A program made the position numbers and the translations under genes. 61,689 bases of DNA from the NCBI RefSeq assembly GCF_023015805.1, contig NZ_JALKBA010000022.1:1-61689 (forward strand). Direction: 5' to 3'. Shown here piece by piece: positions 34,282 to 41,988 of the stretch; within the stretch, counting starts at the first letter, position 1; the number at the start of each line of letters is the position of its first letter. The stretch comes from Cellulophaga sp. F20128 (GTDB lineage Bacteria; Bacteroidota; Bacteroidia; Flavobacteriales; Flavobacteriaceae). The notes below the pieces were generated by a model that had not been told where the DNA came from, ran no database searches, and worked only from the letters and a program-made list of their open reading frames with translations.

Positions 34282-34542
34282 ATGAACATTTCTGTAGAAT
34301 TAACTTTTTCTCCCCTGCAAGATTCTTTTGAAGAACACATCATCACTTTTATAAAAAAACTTAGAGCATCTGGCTTAACCATATTAGAAAACCCTTTAAG
34401 TACGCAGGTTTATGGTGAATATGACCAGGTAATGAACGTGCTGAATTCAGAAATAAAAGAGGCTTTTGAGTTAATGGATAGCGGTTTGTTATTTATGAAG
34501 ATTGTTAAATCTGACAGAAGCAGTTATGAGCCACATTTTTGA
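34282..34542 (+). CDS. Thiamine-binding protein (MTH1187/YkoF type)
   Basis: At 86 aa it is a small ferredoxin-like protein of the Thiamine_BP family: MNISVELTFSPLQDSF, GLTILENPLSTQVYGEYDQVM and ELMDSGLLFMKIVKSDRSSYE. YkoF-like proteins bind thiamine or its pyrimidine part. It overlaps the PnuC gene by 17 bases, so it belongs to the same operon. Together with the TPP riboswitch on the receptor gene, this marks the region as a thiamine salvage locus. Confidence 0.85.
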   Translation: MNISVELTFSPLQDSFEEHIITFIKKLRASGLTILENPLSTQVYGEYDQVMNVLNSEIKEAFELMDSGLLFMKIVKSDRSSYEPHF

Positions 34543-35164
34543 TTGGATTTTTGCACAGTACCAAGATACGCCGATCTATCTAATTGTATTAGAACTGCTT
34601 GGTGTTTTCTTTGGGCTTCTTAGTGTACTATATTCTAAAAGAGAGAATATATTGGTTTTCCCGACTGGAATTATTAGCACTGCAATTTTTGTTTACATAC
34701 TCTTAGTTTTTGGACTGTTGGGTGATATGTTAATTAATGCTTATTACTTTACCATGAGTATTTATGGTTGGTATATTTGGACCCGAAAGGTTGATGCCAC
34801 TCATTTTATCCCCATAACAAAAACAACAGCAGCCGAAAAAAAATGGTCCGTCATTTTATTTATTAGCACTCTAATTTTTGTCTGGTTAATTTACCTTGTT
34901 TTTGACAAATTTGAAAATTGGACCGCATATGTAGACACTTTCACTACCGCAATTTTCTTTGTTGGGATGTGGCTAATGGCAAAGAAAAAAATAGAAAATT
35001 GGATCTATTGGATTATTGGAGATCTAATTTCCATTCCTTTGTATTTATACAAAGGACTTGTATTTAGCGCTTTACAATATTTTATATTTACAGGAATAGC
35101 AATATTAGGTTATCTAGCATGGAAAAAAAGTATAGGCAAGAGCCCACAGACCTTATTAAAATAG
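34526..35164 (+). CDS. pnuC: PnuC/PnuT-family vitamin transporter
   Basis: At 212 aa from the ATG at 34526 it has seven hydrophobic segments and PnuC-family signatures: LVLELLGVFFGLLSVLYSKR, NILVFPTGIIST, YYFTMSIYGWYIWTRK and NWIYWIIGDLISIPLYLYKG (split by helix). PnuC carries nicotinamide riboside by facilitated diffusion, and the PnuT variant carries thiamine. Neighbouring thiamine genes point to thiamine here (inference). A TTG eight codons upstream is a worse start. It overlaps the kinase gene by 46 bases. Confidence 0.9.
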   Translation: MSHIFDWIFAQYQDTPIYLIVLELLGVFFGLLSVLYSKRENILVFPTGIISTAIFVYILLVFGLLGDMLINAYYFTMSIYGWYIWTRKVDATHFIPITKTTAAEKKWSVILFISTLIFVWLIYLVFDKFENWTAYVDTFTTAIFFVGMWLMAKKKIENWIYWIIGDLISIPLYLYKGLVFSALQYFIFTGIAILGYLAWKKSIGKSPQTLLK

Positions 35165-35685
35165 TTTTGTTCGGACCAGAATCTACTGGCAAAACAACCT
35201 TGTCTGAGCAATTGGCCAGACATTACAATTCAGTTTGGGTACCCGAATACGCTCGTGAATATCTGCAAAACAAATGGAATAACGAGCGTAAAACATGCGA
35301 ACCCAACGATCTTTTGCCTATTGCTGAAGGTCAAATGAAGTTAGAAAATACATTAAGTAAAAAAGCTTCCAATGTTCTTATTTGCGATACCGATCTATTG
35401 GAAACCAAAGTATATTCTGAAGCCTATTATGTGGGGGATTGCGACCCTATTTTAGAAAAACATGCCTTAGAAAACACCTATGATTTATATTTACTAACCT
35501 ATATTGATATTCCTTGGGAAGCAGATGATTTAAGGGATAAACCAGAAGAGCGAGAAGAAATGTTCAACTATTTTAAAAATACTTTACTAAAATACGATCG
35601 TAATTTTATAATTTTAAAAGGAAATAAACCAACCAGACTCGCTACAGCGATTAACCATATTGATAAATTATTACACGAAAAATGA
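35119..35685 (+). CDS. NadR-like P-loop kinase
   Basis: At 188 aa it is a single-domain P-loop protein related to the ribosylnicotinamide kinase domain of NadR. The Walker A is GPESTGKTTLSEQLA (about 19-33); VPEYAREYLQNK is the conserved Arg loop, LICDTDLLETK the Walker B-like strand and RDKPEEREEMF the lid. In PnuC/PnuT operons this kinase traps the imported vitamin by phosphorylation; thiamine is the likely substrate in this setting, nicotinamide riboside the alternative. Confidence 0.87.
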   Translation: MEKKYRQEPTDLIKIVLFGPESTGKTTLSEQLARHYNSVWVPEYAREYLQNKWNNERKTCEPNDLLPIAEGQMKLENTLSKKASNVLICDTDLLETKVYSEAYYVGDCDPILEKHALENTYDLYLLTYIDIPWEADDLRDKPEEREEMFNYFKNTLLKYDRNFIILKGNKPTRLATAINHIDKLLHEK

Positions 35686-37226
35686 ATTTTTCCGAACAAG
35701 ACATCGAACAATTATCTAAAAAAGGAATCTCTAAGGAAAAAGTACTAGCCCAGTTAGAAACTTTTAAAGAAGGAATCCAATATGTAGATTTATCCAAGGC
35801 AGCCGTAATATCAGATGGTATTTTAAAATTTTCTCCTCCTGAAGAAAAAGAGCTAGTTGCCTATTTTGAGGAGCAATCTAAACAAATAGAGCTTCTGAAA
35901 TTTGTACCAGCTTCTGGCGCGGCTTCTAGAATGTTTAAGGCCTTATTTCTTTTTTTAGAAAGATACAACCCTAAAAAACAAAGCATTGACGCCTACTTAG
36001 AGTCCACAAAAGACAAGGCTATTGAAACTTTCATTAACGGCTTAGAACATTTTCCGTTCTATGAAAATATCCGAGAAAAAATAGGGTATAATTTTAAATC
36101 TGTTGGAGAAGAAATCCATGCTTTTGTAACCGAACTTTTGTCTACCGACAAGTTGAACTACGGATTTTTTCCCAAAGGATTATTGCCATTCCACCACTAT
36201 AAAGACGCTACACTAACCCCCTTTGCTGAACATCTAAATGAAGCAGCACTTTATGCAAAAACCAAAGGGGTTGCAAAATTACATTTTACCATTTCTGAAC
36301 AACACCAAGAGCTGTTTACTAAAGCGTATGAAACCGTTGCTGAAAAAATATCAGAAAAAACCAATACTAGATTTCAGGTAGATTATTCTTTTCAAAAATC
36401 TTCCACTGACACCATTGCTGTCGATTTAAATAACAATCCGTTTCGTTTACCAGATGGTAGTTTCTTATTTAGACCAAGTGGCCACGGGGCTTTAATTGAA
36501 AATTTAAATGACCAAGATGCCGCTATAATTTTTATTAAAAACATAGACAATGTAGTTGTATCTAATCAGCTAGATACTGTGGCAACTAGTAAAAAAATAA
36601 TAGCTGGGCATTTGCTAAAAGTCCAATCCAAAGCTTTTAAGTATTCTGAATTATTAGAAAACGAAGCTGTTTCTAATGAAACTATTCGTGAAATAAAATC
36701 CTTTTTAATGGACGACCTTAATGCTCGTTTTCAAAATGGATTTATTCATTTAGGCAATGAGGAGCAAATAGCCATTTTAAAAGACAAACTAAACAGACCT
36801 ATTCGCGTTTGTGGTATGGTAAAAAATGAAGGAGAACCCGGTGGAGGTCCATTTTGGATAAGAGATTATCAAGAGAATGTTTCCTTACAAATTATAGAAA
36901 CAGCCCAAATAAATACATCAAATAAAAACCAGTCTAAAATTTTGCAAAATGCTACCCATTTTAATCCGGTAGACTTGGTTTGTGGAATAAAAAATTACAA
37001 AGGTGAAAAATATAATTTACTAGATTATATAAATCACAAGCAAGGCTTTATCACAGAAAAAACACAAGACGGCAAGCCTTTAAAAGCACTAGAATCTCCA
37101 GGTTTATGGAATGGCGCAATGGCCTTTTGGAATACTGTTTTTGTAGAGGTACCGCTTGCAACTTTTAATCCTGTTAAAACGGTGAACGATTTATTAAAAG
37201 ACAGCCATCAACCTAAAAATAAGTAA
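35682..37226 (+). CDS. DUF4301 protein
   Basis: At 514 aa it matches the Bacteroidetes DUF4301 family: KFVPASGAASRMFKALF near residue 80, a nucleotide-sugar-transferase-like glycine loop, then VDLNNNPFRLPDGSFLFRPS and CGMVKNEGEPGGGPFWI. Function unknown. Its start codon overlaps the stop of the NadR-like kinase gene by four bases, so it is translationally coupled to the thiamine genes. This makes a role in using or modifying the imported vitamin worth testing, but there is no direct evidence. Soluble, no signal peptide. Confidence 0.88.
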   Translation: MNFSEQDIEQLSKKGISKEKVLAQLETFKEGIQYVDLSKAAVISDGILKFSPPEEKELVAYFEEQSKQIELLKFVPASGAASRMFKALFLFLERYNPKKQSIDAYLESTKDKAIETFINGLEHFPFYENIREKIGYNFKSVGEEIHAFVTELLSTDKLNYGFFPKGLLPFHHYKDATLTPFAEHLNEAALYAKTKGVAKLHFTISEQHQELFTKAYETVAEKISEKTNTRFQVDYSFQKSSTDTIAVDLNNNPFRLPDGSFLFRPSGHGALIENLNDQDAAIIFIKNIDNVVVSNQLDTVATSKKIIAGHLLKVQSKAFKYSELLENEAVSNETIREIKSFLMDDLNARFQNGFIHLGNEEQIAILKDKLNRPIRVCGMVKNEGEPGGGPFWIRDYQENVSLQIIETAQINTSNKNQSKILQNATHFNPVDLVCGIKNYKGEKYNLLDYINHKQGFITEKTQDGKPLKALESPGLWNGAMAFWNTVFVEVPLATFNPVKTVNDLLKDSHQPKNK

Positions 37227-37321
37227 ATCAAATAGTAAAATTTGCCGTTTACAGCATACCCATGAGCTGTGCATTACAAAAATAGCTTAGGTATAAGATA
37301 CGGAAAATGCAACATAAGCCG

Positions 37322-37693
37322 TTACACATGCTGATCAATAAGCACCGGGTTTCCATCTGGGTCAATTAATACAATACTTGCGGGACCCGTGCTTTTTTCA
37401 TCTACCTCTGTACTCAGAACAACACCGGCACCTTTAAGCTGCTTTTGTATATCTCTGATATCGTCAAAAGCACCTAAGGTGCTTGCATTTTCATCCCAGC
37501 CGGGATTAAAGGTCAATATGTTTTTCTCAAACATACCTTGAAATAAACCAATTAAGGTAGTTCCATTTTTTAGGATTAAATAATTCTTTTCAATATTTCC
37601 CGCAAAAACAGAAAACCCTAAGTTTTCATAAAACTGTTTTGACACCGTTAAATCTTTTACTGCAAGACTAATAGAAAATGCTCCTAACTTCAT
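37322..37693 (-). CDS. VOC-family (glyoxalase-like) protein
   Basis: At 123 aa from the ATG at 37693 it is one VOC domain with two beta-alpha-beta-beta-beta units: MKLGAFSISLAVKDLTVSKQ, NLGFSVFAGNIEKNY, and the C-terminal IVLIDPDGNPVLIDQH. Family members are dioxygenases, resistance proteins and glyoxalases; the metal ligands here are only partly clear, so no activity is assigned. An upstream start would begin inside the thiamine riboswitch promoter region and is rejected. It is read opposite to the thiamine genes around it. Confidence 0.85.
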   Translation of the reverse strand: MKLGAFSISLAVKDLTVSKQFYENLGFSVFAGNIEKNYLILKNGTTLIGLFQGMFEKNILTFNPGWDENASTLGAFDDIRDIQKQLKGAGVVLSTEVDEKSTGPASIVLIDPDGNPVLIDQHV

Positions 37694-37760
37694 AACACAC
37701 TTTTTAAATGATGAATTTAATAAAGTTACTTTTTTTCTATGAATAATAAAAAGGGCGTCA

Positions 37761-37768
37761 TACATTTG
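37761..37768 (+). promoter_or_regulatory. -7 promoter box for the TPP riboswitch transcript
   Basis: TACATTTG fits TAnnTTTG and lies directly upstream of the riboswitch, so the RNA would start about ten bases before the aptamer. Confidence 0.6.
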
Positions 37769-37779
37769 CGGCCATCTCA

Positions 37780-37848
37780 AAGGGGTGCCTATTAAATTAG
37801 GCTGAGATTATACCCAACGAACCTGGGCAGGTAATGCTGCCAAGGGAA
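37780..37848 (+). promoter_or_regulatory. TPP (THI-box) riboswitch
   Basis: The conserved TPP aptamer segments occur in order: AGGGGTGCC, GGCTGAGATTATACCC, GAACCTGGGCAGG and TAATGCTGCCAAGGGA. It lies 163 bases upstream of a TonB-dependent receptor gene, which is therefore a thiamine-controlled (thiamine or TPP) receptor by established knowledge of THI-box targets. The expression platform is not obvious: a start-codon hairpin at 37993-38011 is a candidate. Confidence 0.93.
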
Positions 37849-37992
37849 TTTTCATAAAAGAACTTTGTTCTAATATGAATCGCAGGTAAAGAAACTAGGA
37901 GCATTATCGCTTTAGGATCTAAATAAGGCACAAATGAACGGAGCTTGCCACTCTATAAATCTAATTTTTAACAAGAATAACGGCCCCTTTTA

Positions 37993-38011
37993 TTCGTAAC
38001 ACTTTTACGAA
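37993..38011 (+). promoter_or_regulatory. Hairpin including the receptor start codon
   Basis: TTCGTAA-CACTT-TTACGAA is a perfect 7-bp stem whose last base is the A of the ATG at 38011. It could mask translation initiation of the thiamine receptor, possibly under riboswitch control. Confidence 0.5.
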
Positions 38012-40164
38012 TGAAAACATTATTCACAACAATTGCCACATTTGGACTGGCAGTTTCGGGCTTTGCCCAACAACAACCTACAGATTCCTTAGAAGGAAAA
38101 AAAATTGTCTTAGACGAGGTATTAGTTTCTGCAGTACGGGTTACCAAGCAATCTCCCGTGACATTTTCTAACCTAACAAAGGAACAATTTAAAACTCGTA
38201 ATTTAGGCCAAGACATTCCAATTTTAATGAATTTTTTACCATCCGTGGTCACAACTTCAGATGCAGGTGCTGGTGTAGGATATACTGGCATACGAGTTCG
38301 TGGTACCGACGCAACCCGTGTAAATGTCACCATTAATGGTATTCCGTACAACGATTCAGAATCTCACGGCACATTTTGGGTAAATATGCCCGATTTTGCA
38401 TCTTCTACTGAAAATTTGCAATTGCAAAGGGGTGTAGGTACATCTACCAATGGTTCTGGTGCCTTTGGGGCCAGTTTAAACATCCTTACGGATGCGGTAT
38501 CCCATAAAGGGTACGGCCAAATAGCTACGTCTATAGGGAGCTTCAACACGATGAAAAACAACATCAAATTTAGTACAGGATTGCTCAATGAACATGTCGA
38601 AATTTCCGGAAGGTTGTCTAGAATTATATCCGATGGTTATGTAGATAGGGCTTCTTCTGAGCTAGAGTCTTACTTTTTACAAAGCGCTTATGTAGATGAC
38701 AATACCTTGATAAAAGCATTGCTTTTTGGCGGACATCAGGTTACTTATCAATCCTGGGATGGTATAGATGCTACAACTTTAAAAGAAGATCGAACTTTTA
38801 ATCCCGTAGGTGCGTATATCGATGAAAATGGAGTAGATAAATTTTACGAAAATGAAAATGACAACTACAAACAAGATCATTTTCAATTGTTGTGGAATGA
38901 AAAACTTTCAAGTAATTGGGCTACTAATCTTGCCATACATTACACCAATGGAAGAGGATTTTTTGAGCAGTACAAAGAGGAGGACGATTTTGAGGATTAT
39001 GGTTATGAGCCTATTACGGTAAATGGAGAAGTCGTTAATACCATGGACCTAATTAGAAGAAGATGGTTGGTTAATGATTTTTATGGCACAACCTTTTCTG
39101 CAAATTATAGCAACAAGGGTGTAGACTTTATCTTTGGAGGAGGATGGAACAAATACGAAGGAGATCATTATGGCGAGGTTATTTGGTCCCAATATGCAAA
39201 AAATCACAATCAAACCTATTACGCTGATAATTCTACAAAAACAGATTTTAATGTGTACACCAAATTAAACTATCAATGGACTGATAAATGGTCGCTTTTT
39301 GGTGATTTACAATACAGAACCGTTGGCTATATCGCTAATGGTGATGAAACCGGGTTGGTAGACGACACCTTTAATTTTTTTAATCCTAAGGCCGGTGTAA
39401 CTTTCAATTTAAATCGGAATAATAATTTCTATCTATCCTATGCTAGAGCTAACAGAGAGCCCAATAGAAACGATTATGAAAGTGGAAATCCTAAACCAGA
39501 AAAGCTGAATGACTATGAATTGGGATGGCGCTATGTTTCTCCTTTAGTACAAGTAAACACCAACGTTTATTTTATGGGGTATAAAGACCAATTAGTGCTA
39601 ACCGGAGAATTGAATGACGTTGGAGCTCCCTTGAGAAAAAACATTGGTGACAGCCATCGTTTAGGATTAGAGATAGATGCCGCTATTGTATTGGATGATC
39701 AATTTTCTCTGAGACCTAACATTGCACTTAGCAGCAATAAAAATAAAGATTACTTTACCAATAGAGATGATGCTTTACAAGATTTAGGCAATACTAATAT
39801 TGCATTTTCACCTAGCCTGGTATTGGGCAACATATTTACCTACAAGCCTATTCAAACTCTTAAAGTGTCTTTGATGACTAAATTTGTAAGCGAACAATAC
39901 TTAAGCAATACAGATACAGAGGCCTCAAAACTGGATAGTTATTTTGTAAACGATATAAATTTTGCCTACGAAATAAATTGTAATACCATTTTTAAATCGA
40001 TCGTATTATCTGGTTTGGTAAACAATATTTTTAACGAAAAATATGTTTCTAATGGCTATACCTATTTAGATTCTTGGTCTACACCAGGAAATACTTTTGA
40101 GGTACAAGGGTATTATCCACAAGCAGGAACGAACTTCTTGTTAGGAGCTACTTTTAACTTTTAA
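38011..40164 (+). CDS. Thiamine-regulated TonB-dependent outer membrane receptor
   Basis: At 717 aa it has a signal peptide (1-19, ending SGFA). The TonB box region and plug domain follow (about 30-155: LDEVLVSAVRVTKQSPVTFS, IRVRGTDATRVNVTINGIPY). A 22-stranded beta-barrel ends in an aromatic residue (NFLLGATFNF), as outer membrane proteins do. The TPP riboswitch upstream marks it as a thiamine (or TPP) receptor. With the thiamine-binding protein, PnuT and kinase encoded just before it, a complete uptake route from outer membrane to cytoplasm is suggested. Confidence 0.92.
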   Translation: MKTLFTTIATFGLAVSGFAQQQPTDSLEGKKIVLDEVLVSAVRVTKQSPVTFSNLTKEQFKTRNLGQDIPILMNFLPSVVTTSDAGAGVGYTGIRVRGTDATRVNVTINGIPYNDSESHGTFWVNMPDFASSTENLQLQRGVGTSTNGSGAFGASLNILTDAVSHKGYGQIATSIGSFNTMKNNIKFSTGLLNEHVEISGRLSRIISDGYVDRASSELESYFLQSAYVDDNTLIKALLFGGHQVTYQSWDGIDATTLKEDRTFNPVGAYIDENGVDKFYENENDNYKQDHFQLLWNEKLSSNWATNLAIHYTNGRGFFEQYKEEDDFEDYGYEPITVNGEVVNTMDLIRRRWLVNDFYGTTFSANYSNKGVDFIFGGGWNKYEGDHYGEVIWSQYAKNHNQTYYADNSTKTDFNVYTKLNYQWTDKWSLFGDLQYRTVGYIANGDETGLVDDTFNFFNPKAGVTFNLNRNNNFYLSYARANREPNRNDYESGNPKPEKLNDYELGWRYVSPLVQVNTNVYFMGYKDQLVLTGELNDVGAPLRKNIGDSHRLGLEIDAAIVLDDQFSLRPNIALSSNKNKDYFTNRDDALQDLGNTNIAFSPSLVLGNIFTYKPIQTLKVSLMTKFVSEQYLSNTDTEASKLDSYFVNDINFAYEINCNTIFKSIVLSGLVNNIFNEKYVSNGYTYLDSWSTPGNTFEVQGYYPQAGTNFLLGATFNF

Positions 40165-40186
40165 AAGTTAGCCTAACAACATTTAT

Positions 40187-40220
40187 AAAGGGTGGGCTTA
40201 AATAATGGCCCTCCCTTTTT
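40187..40220. terminator. Intrinsic terminator between thiamine receptor and Rieske-like genes
   Basis: AAAGGGTGGGC pairs with GCCCTCCCTTT (one T-T mismatch, 10-nt loop) followed by T residues on the plus strand. Converging genes share it. Confidence 0.8.
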
Positions 40221-40662
40221 AATTTCTTACAGTCACTACATTACCATTAAACGTGGCACTGTAAAACAACATGTCGTGGTATTTAACATCACCCTCAGGC
40301 CTGTTTAAAAATTGCCCCGTAAAAAGATTGTACTTATAATCTTCACAAGAACAAGTAACATTTTGTTTATCGCTATCTAATGTCATTGTTGAACAAGCAT
40401 TTGGTTCGTGATTAGGGCAACTAGCTTCAAAAGCCATAAAACTATTAAACCCCGTGTTTATTACAAAAACTCCTCGAGTGCCCACACCTTGGCTCCCAAC
40501 ATATACACCGTTTCCAGTATTTTTTAAAGCACTATAGGAGGGAAGACTTAAATTAAGGTCTATTCTAAAACCTATATCCTGTAAATAAGGGTTTCTATTG
40601 GTGCGATCTGTACTGCATGAAAACAGCAGCAAAACAATTAAAACGTAAAAAAGTGATTTCAT
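40219..40662 (-). CDS. Degenerate Rieske-like lipoprotein
   Basis: At 147 aa it has a lipoprotein signal (residues 1-16, LIVLLLFSC) and a beta-rich domain resembling the Rieske fold: FEASCPNHEPNAC then VTCSCEDYKYNLFTGQFLNRP. Cys-x-x-His stands where Rieske proteins have Cys-x-His, and Cys-x-Cys-Glu where they have Cys-x-x-His, so a normal 2Fe-2S cluster with two His ligands is unlikely. Similar lipoproteins occur next to greA in flavobacteria. Periplasmic or outer-membrane-facing; function unknown. Confidence 0.72.
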   Translation of the reverse strand: MKSLFYVLIVLLLFSCSTDRTNRNPYLQDIGFRIDLNLSLPSYSALKNTGNGVYVGSQGVGTRGVFVINTGFNSFMAFEASCPNHEPNACSTMTLDSDKQNVTCSCEDYKYNLFTGQFLNRPEGDVKYHDMLFYSATFNGNVVTVRN

Positions 40663-40713
40663 ATTTAAGGTCTCTTACTACATATACAAACGCAAATGTG
40701 TATAAAAATTATG

Positions 40714-40721
40714 TATATTTG
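40714..40721 (+). promoter_or_regulatory. -7 promoter box for greA-HIT
   Basis: TATATTTG fits TAnnTTTG and would start RNA about four bases before a leader hairpin. Confidence 0.6.
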
Positions 40722-40724
40722 TAT

Positions 40725-40751
40725 AAAATCCTCTTATTTCTAGAGGATTTT
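40725..40751 (+). promoter_or_regulatory. Hairpin at the start of the greA leader
   Basis: AAAATCCTC / GAGGATTTT form a perfect 9-bp stem with a 9-nt loop, directly after the -7 box, inside the predicted 5' leader of greA. The following TTTTCC is too short for a strong terminator; partial attenuation is possible. Confidence 0.55.
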
Positions 40752-40774
40752 CCTATTTATAAAACGATAATGTT

Positions 40775-41251
40775 ATGAGTAACGTATCTTATTACACCAT
40801 TGAAGGTTTAAAAAAGTTAAAAGAAGAGCTAAATAAGCTTAAAAACATAGAGCGTCCTAAGGCCTCACAAGATATTGCGGAAGCACGAGATAAAGGAGAT
40901 TTATCTGAAAATGCGGAGTATGATGCAGCCAAAGAAGCCCAGGGACTTTTAGAATTAAAAATATCCAAACTGGAAGAAATTGTTTCTAATGCCAGGATCA
41001 TTGATGAATCGCAATTAGACAATTCCAAAGTTTTGGTATTATCTACCGTTAAATTGAAAAACCAATCTAATGGCACGGAAATGAAATACACCTTAGTAGC
41101 AGAAAGCGAAGCCGATTTAAAAACCGGGAAAATCTCTGTAAATTCTCCTATCGGTAAAGGGTTATTAGGCAAAAAAGTAGGTGATGAAGCAGAAATTGCT
41201 GTGCCTAACGGCAAAATAAAACTTACAATTTTAGAAATTACCAGAGCATAA
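40775..41251 (+). CDS. greA: Transcription elongation factor GreA
   Basis: At 158 aa it has an N-terminal coiled-coil (about 8-75: GLKKLKEELNKLKNIERPKA, ARDKGDLSENAEYDAAKEAQ) with the acidic tip Asp/Glu pair of GDLSENAEYD, and a C-terminal FKBP-like domain. GreA rescues backtracked RNA polymerase. Its stop overlaps the start of the HIT-family gene by one base, so the pair is co-translated. Confidence 0.96.
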   Translation: MSNVSYYTIEGLKKLKEELNKLKNIERPKASQDIAEARDKGDLSENAEYDAAKEAQGLLELKISKLEEIVSNARIIDESQLDNSKVLVLSTVKLKNQSNGTEMKYTLVAESEADLKTGKISVNSPIGKGLLGKKVGDEAEIAVPNGKIKLTILEITRA

Positions 41252-41643
41252 TGGCGACTATTTTTACCCAAATAATTAATGGCGACATTCCTTGTTATAA
41301 GGTGGCAGAAGATGCGCATTTTTTTGCATTTTTAGATATCAGTCCAAATGCTAAAGGTCATACGCTTTGTGTTCCTAAAAAGGAAGTAGATAAAATTCTA
41401 GATTTAGATGAGCAAACCTATCTAGGGCTTATGGCATTTTCTAGAAAAGTAGGAAAAGCTATTGAAGCAGTGATTGATTGTAACCGGGTAGGAATATCGG
41501 TAATTGGATTAGAAGTACCTCATGTACATGTACATCTTATCCCTTTAAACAGTATGGAAGATGCTTCTTTTAAGAAAAAAGAAAAACTTACCCCTGAAGA
41601 ATTTCAAGAAATTGCAGCAGCAATCCACGCTAAAATTGAATAA
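41251..41643 (+). CDS. HIT-family hydrolase (Hint-like)
   Basis: At 130 aa it is a histidine triad protein: FAFLDISPNAKGHTLCVPKK and the catalytic triad VPHVHVHLIPL near residue 91. HIT proteins hydrolyse nucleotide phosphoramidates or related nucleotidyl conjugates. It is co-translated with greA. Its last 14 bases overlap the convergent membrane protein gene. Confidence 0.94.
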   Translation: MATIFTQIINGDIPCYKVAEDAHFFAFLDISPNAKGHTLCVPKKEVDKILDLDEQTYLGLMAFSRKVGKAIEAVIDCNRVGISVIGLEVPHVHVHLIPLNSMEDASFKKKEKLTPEEFQEIAAAIHAKIE

Positions 41644-41986
41644 TATTTTGCATAAAAATATAAACTACTGCGGCAACCACAGCTATCCCAACCAAGAGTA
41701 AAATATAAAACAAACTCGTGAATTTTACACTGGTTTTTCTAGGCACTGCTAATTTTTGATAATACGTATAAGAGCGTTCAATATCATCTGTCCATTTTAT
41801 AGGGTAGATGATAGAATGACACCTTTGACACTTCATTTCACTACTAATTTCACCAGTAGTTTTGTGAACAAATTTACCGAAATTCTGTTTTTGATAAAAA
41901 GTTACAGACAGTTCATTATGAAAACATTCTGGGCAATTATTCTTTATGTCTGCTTCTTTAAGCACTAATAATTTTTCCTTAGCCAT
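41630..41986 (-). CDS. Zinc-ribbon membrane protein, hypothetical
   Basis: At 118 aa it has two Cys pairs, CPEC (residues 18-21) and CQRC (53-56), spaced like a zinc ribbon, and one C-terminal membrane helix (about 92-114). Cytosolic zinc ribbon with a membrane anchor is the likely topology. I do not recognise a named family. Its stop overlaps the HIT gene end by 14 bases, and it lies two bases downstream of the orphan histidine kinase gene, so these two are probably co-expressed. Confidence 0.8.
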   Translation of the reverse strand: MAKEKLLVLKEADIKNNCPECFHNELSVTFYQKQNFGKFVHKTTGEISSEMKCQRCHSIIYPIKWTDDIERSYTYYQKLAVPRKTSVKFTSLFYILLLVGIAVVAAVVYIFMQNIIQF

Positions 41987-41988
41987 AG

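Noticed and set aside
37694-37780. N-terminal extension of the VOC protein to 37780
   Set aside because: It would cover the promoter of the riboswitch on the other strand and precede a perfect domain start at 37693.
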